Below, piece by piece: positions 7,057-12,674 of a stretch of DNA of 17,047 nucleotides. The DNA lies in NCBI GenBank assembly GCA_934630485.1, contig CAKTWD010000026.1, positions 1 through 17,047 of the forward strand. The letters run 5' to 3'. The notes beneath the pieces are model-generated. The model was not told the DNA's origin. It searched no databases and saw nothing but the letters and a program-made list of their open reading frames with translations. The position numbers and the translations under genes are program-made. How positions within the stretch are numbered: the first letter of the stretch is position 1; every line of letters starts with the position of its first letter. This DNA is from an uncultured Eggerthellaceae bacterium. GTDB taxonomy: Bacteria > Actinomycetota > Coriobacteriia > Coriobacteriales > Eggerthellaceae.

Positions 7057-7818
7057 ATGAATTCAGCAGCTTCGTTGTATATCGCTCGAGCCACTCCGAT
7101 TCACGCATGCGATGCGCGCGTGAAGATTCTTTTGCTGTTTGTGTACACCGTTGCGATTTTCTTCGCCGATACGCTCGTGGGTGTGTCGCTTTTTGCGGTA
7201 TGCGCTGCGGTGACCGCTGGGGTTGGTAGGATTCCAGCCCGTAAACTTACGGTTCTTCTTATTCCCGTCGCGTTCCTGTCCTTGTTCGCAGCCTTCTTCA
7301 ATGCCATCAATGCCGATGTTGCTTCGGAGGGTCTCCTTATTGGTGTGATCAGCGCGGTGCGTATGATGTCGCTTGCCGTTGCAAGCTTCGTGGTGTGCTT
7401 TACCACTACTTCAACCGATTTGGTTCAGGCGTTTTCGTGGCTCTTGGTCCCGTTGGCGTGTGTTGGTGTCCCGGTAGGGGATATCGCTCTTGCTCTGTCT
7501 CTCGCGCTTCGCTTCATCCCCATGGTGTTCGAGGAGCTTGCCCGCATACGCGATGCGCAGGCATCTCGCGGAGCACACCTTTCTTCGGGACCTGTGGTCG
7601 GTCGCATGAGGGCGTGGGGAGCTGTTTTCGTTCCCTTGTTCGTTGGTTTGTTCAGGCGGGCCGATCGAATCGCTATCGCCATGGATTCGCGCTGTTATTG
7701 CGCTGCTGGATCGACCGTCAAGCGCACTTCGCTTTCGGCTTGTGCCTTCTCGGCGTTGTCTTTCGCGCAGCTTTCGGCAGGAATCGTCCTGTTCGTTGTA
7801 GTGGCTCTGCTGCTTTAG
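7057..7818 (+). CDS. ecfT: Energy-coupling factor transporter transmembrane subunit (EcfT/CbiQ family)
   Basis: A 253-residue membrane protein with about six hydrophobic segments. EcfT couples a pair of ATPases to a substrate-binding S component for uptake of vitamins or metal ions. The family start is present (HACDARVKILLLFVY, matching the usual H..DPR.KL). Both coupling-helix motifs are recognisable: LALRFIPMVFEELARIRDAQ plus ASRG, and LFRRADRIAIAMDSRCY. Ser replaces the usual Ala in both, and the second reads SRC in place of ARG. No ribosome-binding site precedes ATG 7057, but a -10 element ends 6 bases before it, so it is probably read from a leaderless mRNA. No ATPase or S-component gene is next to it. 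Its place behind rplQ recalls the widespread rplQ-ecfA-ecfA'-ecfT-truA order, here without the other members. Confidence 0.88.
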   Translation: MNSAASLYIARATPIHACDARVKILLLFVYTVAIFFADTLVGVSLFAVCAAVTAGVGRIPARKLTVLLIPVAFLSLFAAFFNAINADVASEGLLIGVISAVRMMSLAVASFVVCFTTTSTDLVQAFSWLLVPLACVGVPVGDIALALSLALRFIPMVFEELARIRDAQASRGAHLSSGPVVGRMRAWGAVFVPLFVGLFRRADRIAIAMDSRCYCAAGSTVKRTSLSACAFSALSFAQLSAGIVLFVVVALLL

Positions 7819-7871
7819 ATGCCAAGGTGCCTTGCCGTCCACTCCTTAGACCTCCGTCCGCCGCGTTGGCG

Positions 7872-7880
7872 TGATATCAT
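7872..7880 (+). promoter_or_regulatory. Extended -10 promoter for eno
   Basis: TGA followed directly by TATCAT, five of six to the -10 consensus, forms an extended -10 element. No -35 match is found at 16-18 bases. The transcript would begin near 7887 and carry a leader of about 57 bases before the enolase start. Confidence 0.45.
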
Positions 7881-7943
7881 TTAAGCGCTGTGCATCTTTG
7901 TTATGCGCTTCAAATCGAAAATAGTTTGTCTGAGGAGGCAACA

Positions 7944-9233
7944 ATGAGCATCATCCTTGATGTTTATGGTCGCGAGGTTCTCGATTCGCGCGGCAACCCC
8001 ACGGTTGAGGTCGAGGTCATCCTTGACGACGGCGCTATGGGTCGCGCAATCGTTCCTTCCGGCGCATCGACGGGCGCCTTCGAAGCTGTCGAGCTTCGTG
8101 ACGGCGACAAGGATCGCTATCTTGGCAAGGGCGTGCTGAACGCTGTCGACTTCGTTAACACCGAGATTGCCGACGTTCTGTACGATATGGACGCAACCGA
8201 CCAGCGCGCTATCGACGAGGCCATGATCGAGGCCGATGGCACCGAGAACAAGGGTAAGTTCGGCGCTAACGCCATCTTGGGCGCCTCCCTGGCAGTTGCT
8301 CGTGCCGCCTCTCAGTCGTCCGAGCTCCCTCTGTACAAGTACGTGGGCGGCCCGAACGCTCATCTTCTGCCCACTCCGATGATGAACATCCTCAACGGCG
8401 GCGCTCATGCCGACAACAACGTTGACTTCCAGGAGTTCATGATCATGCCCGTTGGCGCCGAGTCCTTCGCCGAGGCTCTTCGCTGGTGCTCGGAGATCTA
8501 CCACACCCTGAAGAAGGTTCTTCACGACGCTGGCCTTGGCGGTGGCGTTGGCGACGAGGGCGGCTTCGCCCCCAACTTCACCAAGAATTCCGAGCCGCTT
8601 GAATACATCGTCAAGGCTTGCGAGGCTGCCGGTTATGTTCCCGGTAAGGACATCATGTTCGCCATGGACCCCGCTTCCACTGAGTTCTACAACGTCGAAA
8701 CCGGCAAGTACGAGCTGAAGGGCGAGGGTCGCGAGCTTACCAGCGCCGAAATGGTCGATTACTGGGAGGCCCTGGTCAACGAGTTCCCGATCATCTCCAT
8801 TGAGGATGGCATGGCCGAGGAAGACTGGGATGGCTGGAAGATGCTTACCGATCGCATCGGCGACCGCGTGCAGCTGGTTGGCGACGATCTGTTCGTCACC
8901 AATTCCAAGCGTCTGAAGAAGGGCATCGAACTTGGTTGCGCTAACGCAATCCTGATTAAGGTCAATCAGATCGGTTCTCTTACCGAAACCCTCGAGGCTA
9001 TGGAAATGGCAAAGCAGGCCGGTTACACCTGCATCGTCAGCCATCGTTCCGGCGAGACCGAGGATACCACCATTGCCGACCTGTCCGTTGCCACCAACGC
9101 AGGTCAGATCAAGACTGGTGCTCCGTGCCGCTCCGACCGCGTTGCCAAGTACAATCAGCTTCTCCGCATCGAGGAGGATCTGGGCAGCCAGGCTCGTTAC
9201 GCTGGCCGCGACGCGTTCTACAACCTGCGCTAA
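7944..9233 (+). CDS. eno: Enolase (phosphopyruvate hydratase)
   Basis: A 429-residue cytoplasmic glycolytic enzyme converting 2-phosphoglycerate to phosphoenolpyruvate with magnesium. The N-terminal domain has VLDSRGNPTVEVEV and the mobile loop SGASTGAFEA. The catalytic set is complete: His154 in NGGAHADNN, Glu164 in DFQEFMI, Glu205 in GDEGG, metal ligands Asp242, Glu287 and Asp314, the base Lys339 in the signature ILIKVNQIGSLTE, the SHRSGETED loop (366-374) and Lys390 in GQIKTGAPCRSDR. ATG 7944 is chosen because GAGGAGG ends 5 bases before it. The frame is open further upstream to a GTG at 7890, but this would add residues no enolase has. Codons are those of a highly expressed gene. It is monocistronic: a terminator follows. 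Confidence 0.98.
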   Translation: MSIILDVYGREVLDSRGNPTVEVEVILDDGAMGRAIVPSGASTGAFEAVELRDGDKDRYLGKGVLNAVDFVNTEIADVLYDMDATDQRAIDEAMIEADGTENKGKFGANAILGASLAVARAASQSSELPLYKYVGGPNAHLLPTPMMNILNGGAHADNNVDFQEFMIMPVGAESFAEALRWCSEIYHTLKKVLHDAGLGGGVGDEGGFAPNFTKNSEPLEYIVKACEAAGYVPGKDIMFAMDPASTEFYNVETGKYELKGEGRELTSAEMVDYWEALVNEFPIISIEDGMAEEDWDGWKMLTDRIGDRVQLVGDDLFVTNSKRLKKGIELGCANAILIKVNQIGSLTETLEAMEMAKQAGYTCIVSHRSGETEDTTIADLSVATNAGQIKTGAPCRSDRVAKYNQLLRIEEDLGSQARYAGRDAFYNLR

Positions 9234-9274
9234 AGGTTGCGTTGGTCGCGTATTCGCTGATCAACCTATTTGTG

Positions 9275-9308
9275 CGCCGTCGTCCTTCGGGACGGCGGCG
9301 TTATATTT
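9275..9308 (+). terminator. Rho-independent terminator of eno
   Basis: CGCCGTCGTCC and GGACGGCGGCG pair over 11 bases (one T-G) around a TTCG tetraloop, the very stable UUCG loop in RNA. It is followed by TTATATTT. It lies 41 bases after the enolase stop. Confidence 0.92.
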
Positions 9309-9559
9309 GCGCCAAGAAGTCAGTAGAAGGATTAGAGTGGGTCGTCGAGCTGGTAGGGCTCAGAGGTCGCGTTCGTTGTTGGCGCGTGCGGTATATGTTG
9401 AGGTGCGACATTTCCGCAGGGTGCTTTGCGTTGTTGCGTAAAGCGCGCCCCTAAGAACGTCGCAGACCGAATTTTTTTTAGCCTTAGCTGGAGGGCGCGA
9501 AGTTTAAAGGTAGTCCTTAGGTATGATCATTCGGCAGACCAATCAAGAGAGGGGAAGAC
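9309..9559 (+). other. Gap between the eno terminator and thyX, no gene recognised
   Basis: About 250 bases without a credible protein gene. It holds a 7-pair dyad CTTTGCG/CGTAAAG (one G-T) around 9424-9443 and a run of eight T at 9472-9479. The T run has no stem right before it, so it is not an obvious terminator. The right end carries the candidate thyX promoter. A small RNA cannot be ruled out, but nothing positive supports one. Confidence 0.4.
9522..9527 (+). promoter_or_regulatory. Possible -10 element of the thyX operon
   Basis: TATGAT matches the -10 consensus at five of six positions and would place the transcript start near 9534, 26 bases before the thyX ATG. There is no convincing -35 (GAAGTT at 17 bases) and no TGn extension, so the call is weak. 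Confidence 0.35.
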
Positions 9560-10279
9560 ATGCGAGTCGAGCTTTTGTATCACACTCCCAATCCCGAGCG
9601 AGCCATCGCCACGGCCGCGCGTTTGTGCTATGCGCCCATCGGCGCCTCCGAGCTGATGGAGGATATGCCCACGAAGCGCATGTACAGCGTGCTTTCTACG
9701 GTTCTTACCGGCGGCCATTTCTCGACGCTCGAGCATGCTTCCTTCACGTTCGCCCTTGAGGGCGTTTCGCGCACGCTCACGCATCAGCTTGTTCGTCACC
9801 GCCTGGCAAGCTACGAGCAGCAGAGCCAGCGCTATGTTAAGTACAAGGACGGCATCGAGATTATCAAGCCGCCCACGATCGCCGCTAATGAAGAGGCCTC
9901 TGCTCGCTTCGATGCGCTTATCGCCGACATCCAGAAGGCCTACGAGGACTTCATGGAAGCGGGCATCCCTGCTGAGGACGCGCGTTACGTTCTGCCGAAC
10001 GCAACCGAAACCAAGCTCATTATGACCATGAACGCTCGCGAACTGCGTCATTTCTTCGACATCCGCTGCTGCAACCGTGCGCAGTGGGAGATTCGCGAGA
10101 TGGCATGGAAGATGCTCGAGCTGGTTCGCCCCATCGCGCCATACGTATTTTGCGATGCTGGCCCCGGATGCGTCCGTGGTGGCTGCCCCGAAGGTAAAAT
10201 GTGCTGCGGCAATCCTTATCCGAAGGTTCAGTTGCCTTCGGCTGAGGGGATGACGGCACGCGTCGAGGCTGACGAATAA
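9560..10279 (+). CDS. thyX: FAD-dependent thymidylate synthase ThyX
   Basis: A 239-residue flavoenzyme making dTMP from dUMP with methylenetetrahydrofolate and NADPH (EC 2.1.1.148), unrelated to ThyA. The ThyX signature RHRX7S is present at 79-89 (RHRLASYEQQS), followed by Arg91. The upstream GGHFSTLEHASFTF and the later PNATETKLIMTMNARELRHF and CNRAQWEIREMAW are typical of the FAD/dUMP-binding core. The C-terminal part is cysteine-rich (FCDAGPGCVRGGCPEGKMCCG), a sequence type seen in clostridial and related ThyX. ATG 9560 follows GAGAGGGG closely. It is followed after 50 bases by the DUF1385 gene with no terminator between, so cotranscription is likely. ThyX here suggests, but does not prove, that the organism relies on it in place of ThyA. 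Confidence 0.96.
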   Translation: MRVELLYHTPNPERAIATAARLCYAPIGASELMEDMPTKRMYSVLSTVLTGGHFSTLEHASFTFALEGVSRTLTHQLVRHRLASYEQQSQRYVKYKDGIEIIKPPTIAANEEASARFDALIADIQKAYEDFMEAGIPAEDARYVLPNATETKLIMTMNARELRHFFDIRCCNRAQWEIREMAWKMLELVRPIAPYVFCDAGPGCVRGGCPEGKMCCGNPYPKVQLPSAEGMTARVEADE

Positions 10280-10329
10280 TCCCAAAGCCAGACGCGGCAT
10301 TTCCCGAATTCGAAACAGGAAGCAGTTCC

Positions 10330-11481
10330 GTGTCTGAAAAGAAAAACGATCTTTCACGGGCGTTTTCGGAAGATGGCGCCCTGAAAACACACATCGGCGG
10401 TCAGGCGCTCCTTGAGGGCGTCATGATGCGCGGCAAGTTCAACTGGGCTGTCGCTGTGCGGCAGCCCGACGACGTCATTTATACGGAAGAGCACGATCTT
10501 GCCAGCGGCAAGAAAAAGAACGGCTGGCTATACTGGCCGATTGTTCGCGGCTGCCGTGCGTTCGTCGAATCTTTGGTGCTGGGCTATAAGGCTCTGAGCG
10601 TTGCCGTTGAGCATGCATTTGTGGAGGGCGTAGACGCCGAGGCTGCCGAGAGCGCTTCCACGGAAGCGCTCGACAGCAGCGATAATGTGATTGCTTCCTC
10701 GGACGCCACCGAGCGCGCTTCCTCAGAAATGCAGCGTCAGCGTCCAGTTTCAAATGAAGTGTCCGACAGCGTCCAATCGCCAAACTCCGAGCCGGCTCTC
10801 AGCAGTATGGAGATGACGTTGTCGATGGGTCTCGGTCTTCTGCTGGGTGTCGTGCTGTTCGTGGTCGCGCCCGCGTTCATTACGAACCTCATCGTTGGCG
10901 AGTACGACTCGAACACGCTCGCGTGGAACGTCGTCGACGGTATTTTGCGCATTGCGGTCTTCGTCTTCTATATCTGGCTCATCGGCCGCATGGAAGACAT
11001 CAAGCGCATGTTCGCCTATCACGGCGCCGAGCATAAAACCATTCACTGTTATGAGCATGGTTTGCCTTTGACCCCTGAAAACGCTCGGCAGTTCCCGTGC
11101 TTGCATGTTCGTTGCGGCACGGCGTTCCTGATCATGGTTATGATCATTGCGATTTTCGTCTACACGGTTACGCCCTTGAATGCGCTTATCGCTGCGTGGG
11201 GCGTTCCTGATGGCGCTCCTAAGCTGGCGCTGGTCATATTGGTTCGCATTCTGCTGATGCCCGTCATTGCTGGTTTGGCGTACGAGGTCACGGTGCGCTG
11301 GGCGGGAACCCATCCCGAGATGCCTCTTGTTAAAGTTATCCTTTGGCCCGGTCTGCAAATGCAGCGCCTGACCACGCGCGAACCTGGCGACGCCGAGCTT
11401 GAGTGCGCCATCGCCGCCATGAAGCTTGTTCTTGAAAGGGAAGAGGCCGAGGCGCGGGCGGTTGCCGGGGTGGTCGAATGA
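10330..11481 (+). CDS. DUF1385 membrane protein (YqhQ-like)
   Basis: A 383-residue integral membrane protein of the DUF1385 family, whose molecular function is not established to my knowledge. Conserved blocks are visible: HIGGQALLEGVMMRG (21-35), WPIVRGCRAFVESL (69-82), YHGAEHKTIHCYEHG (230-244), LHVRCGTAF (258-266) and PGLQMQRLTTREP (340-352). The His, Glu and Cys residues in these blocks suggest a metal site; that is an inference. About four hydrophobic segments lie between 163 and 320. Residues about 99-158 form a Ser/Glu/Asp-rich, probably disordered insert between the N-terminal part and the first membrane helix, longer than I expect for the family. GTG 10330 is the likely start, with AGGAAG about 7 bases upstream. 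The stop overlaps the trmB start (ATGA), so the two are translationally coupled. Confidence 0.9.
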   Translation: MSEKKNDLSRAFSEDGALKTHIGGQALLEGVMMRGKFNWAVAVRQPDDVIYTEEHDLASGKKKNGWLYWPIVRGCRAFVESLVLGYKALSVAVEHAFVEGVDAEAAESASTEALDSSDNVIASSDATERASSEMQRQRPVSNEVSDSVQSPNSEPALSSMEMTLSMGLGLLLGVVLFVVAPAFITNLIVGEYDSNTLAWNVVDGILRIAVFVFYIWLIGRMEDIKRMFAYHGAEHKTIHCYEHGLPLTPENARQFPCLHVRCGTAFLIMVMIIAIFVYTVTPLNALIAAWGVPDGAPKLALVILVRILLMPVIAGLAYEVTVRWAGTHPEMPLVKVILWPGLQMQRLTTREPGDAELECAIAAMKLVLEREEAEARAVAGVVE

Positions 11482-12389
11482 CGCGCACGGCCCGTTCCCG
11501 CAAACATAAAGGCTTCGACCTTGAGAAACGCCTTTCACGTGTGGAGTCGTGCATCGAACGGCGTCCTGCTATTTGGCGTGGATGCTGGAACAAGTGGCGC
11601 CCCGCGGTAGCCCCATCCATAGACGATATCCTTGCAATTCAGATGCCCGAACCAATTGATCCTACGGCCAAGCGGTGGAGCGAGGTGCGCATCGATCTGG
11701 GATGCGGCAAGGGCGCCTTCACGGTTGCCTGCGCCCAAGCTCAGCCCGACGTTCTGTTCGTGGGCATCGACATCGAACCGGTATGCGCGATGCACGGCGC
11801 CGAAGTGGCAAAGGACGCGGGCGTCCAAAATGCCGTGTTCACCATTGACGAGAACCCGCATGTTGATGCGTTGTTCGCACCCAACGAGGTGTCGGCTATC
11901 TACATGAACTTCCCGGCGCCTTTCCCGAAGAAGAAATATGCCGATCGCCGCTTGACGCACGTAAGCCGCCTGCTTGCGTATCGGTCGGTGCTTGAACAAG
12001 ACGGCGAGCTTTGGCTTAAAACCGACAGCGAGCCTTTGTTCATTTACTCGCTCGGCCAGCTTGAGCTCGCTGGTTTCGATGTTGTCTGGAAAACGGACGA
12101 TTGCCGCGCGGCGCGCCCTGACGATCCGTACACGCTATATGAGGAGAAGCTCTCGGCGCAGGGCGCCCTCGTTTACGCGCTGTGCGCGAAGCAGCGCGAG
12201 GGGGCCGTTCCGAGGCTGGAGGACATCGTGCAAATGGATCCGCAAAGCTTGTACGACTATCTTCCCGACGATCTTGAGAGCATGACGTACATCCCCCATG
12301 GCATGGCGAACGGGGTGGAGAACATGATCAACCAGCGTCGAAACCAGCATGATCGAGCGTCTGTCCAACAGGAATCAAACGACAATTAG
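11478..12389 (+). CDS. trmB: TrmB-like tRNA (guanine-N7-)-methyltransferase, variant motif
   Basis: A 303-residue class I methyltransferase of the TrmB family, which makes 7-methylguanosine at position 46 of tRNAs. The S-adenosylmethionine motif IDLGCGKGAF is at 72-81, and the acidic loop GIDIE ends at Glu100. Further family blocks are ELWLKTDSEP (177-186) and TLYEEKLSAQG (219-229). The usual FPDPWPKKRH block reads FPAPFPKKKY (145-154) here, so the Asp considered catalytically important in E. coli TrmB (its Asp144) is Ala147. The His is Tyr154. The length exceeds the usual 210-240: about 60 N-terminal residues precede the core, and a tail from about 245 contains YLPDDLESMTYIPHGMANG. The gene may therefore be an active variant, a changed enzyme or an inactive paralogue. 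The start overlaps the end of the DUF1385 gene by 4 bases (ATGA). Confidence 0.85.
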   Translation: MTRTARSRKHKGFDLEKRLSRVESCIERRPAIWRGCWNKWRPAVAPSIDDILAIQMPEPIDPTAKRWSEVRIDLGCGKGAFTVACAQAQPDVLFVGIDIEPVCAMHGAEVAKDAGVQNAVFTIDENPHVDALFAPNEVSAIYMNFPAPFPKKKYADRRLTHVSRLLAYRSVLEQDGELWLKTDSEPLFIYSLGQLELAGFDVVWKTDDCRAARPDDPYTLYEEKLSAQGALVYALCAKQREGAVPRLEDIVQMDPQSLYDYLPDDLESMTYIPHGMANGVENMINQRRNQHDRASVQQESNDN

Positions 12390-12430
12390 CCGCAGCTTCA
12401 ACAACGCTCTAACAGTGGTCAAACGCATTA

Positions 12431-12476
12431 TGTCGCCTGGGAAACGAATCGTTCCGCGGGCGACAATCTCATTGTC
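12431..12476 (+). other. Two overlapping, mutually exclusive hairpins between trmB and topA
   Basis: TGTCGCC (12431-12437) can pair perfectly with GGCGACA (12459-12465), with an inner imperfect GGAAAC/GTTCC stem. The right arm overlaps a second perfect hairpin, GACAAT-CTC-ATTGTC (12462-12476). Both cannot form together. There is no T tract, so this is not a standard terminator. The second hairpin overlaps the -35 of the candidate topA promoter, so the site may be an operator or the 3' end structure of the trmB transcript. Confidence 0.4.
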
Positions 12477-12499
12477 GGCTACCCGAAATCGTGTATGCT
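12472..12499 (+). promoter_or_regulatory. Candidate promoter of topA
   Basis: TTGTCG (12472-12477) and TATGCT (12494-12499) are 16 bases apart, each a four-of-six match to consensus. Transcription would start near 12506 and give a leader of about 170 bases before the topA ATG. The 285-base stretch between trmB and topA otherwise holds the overlapping hairpins and no gene that I recognise. Confidence 0.45.
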
Positions 12500-12674
12500 A
12501 AAGCCTGCTTAGTCGAGTTTCGCCTGCGTAACCTTAACTCGGGCGGTTGTTATCAGCCGCGTGCAGGCAAGCCGGCATGAAGAACCGTATGAAGCCCCAC
12601 ACGTTAATAATCGAATTGGGCGCCGTGTGAACAAGAGCGATCGTGGAAACCGATCGACGAACAGGAGAGATCGC

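Noticed and set aside
7881..9044. 387-codon minus-strand frame
   Set aside because: Opposite enolase, a fully conserved gene; the frame results from codon bias.
9073..9656. Overlapping + frames at the end of eno and in the gap before thyX
   Set aside because: They start inside enolase in other frames, lack ribosome-binding sites and read through a strong terminator hairpin.
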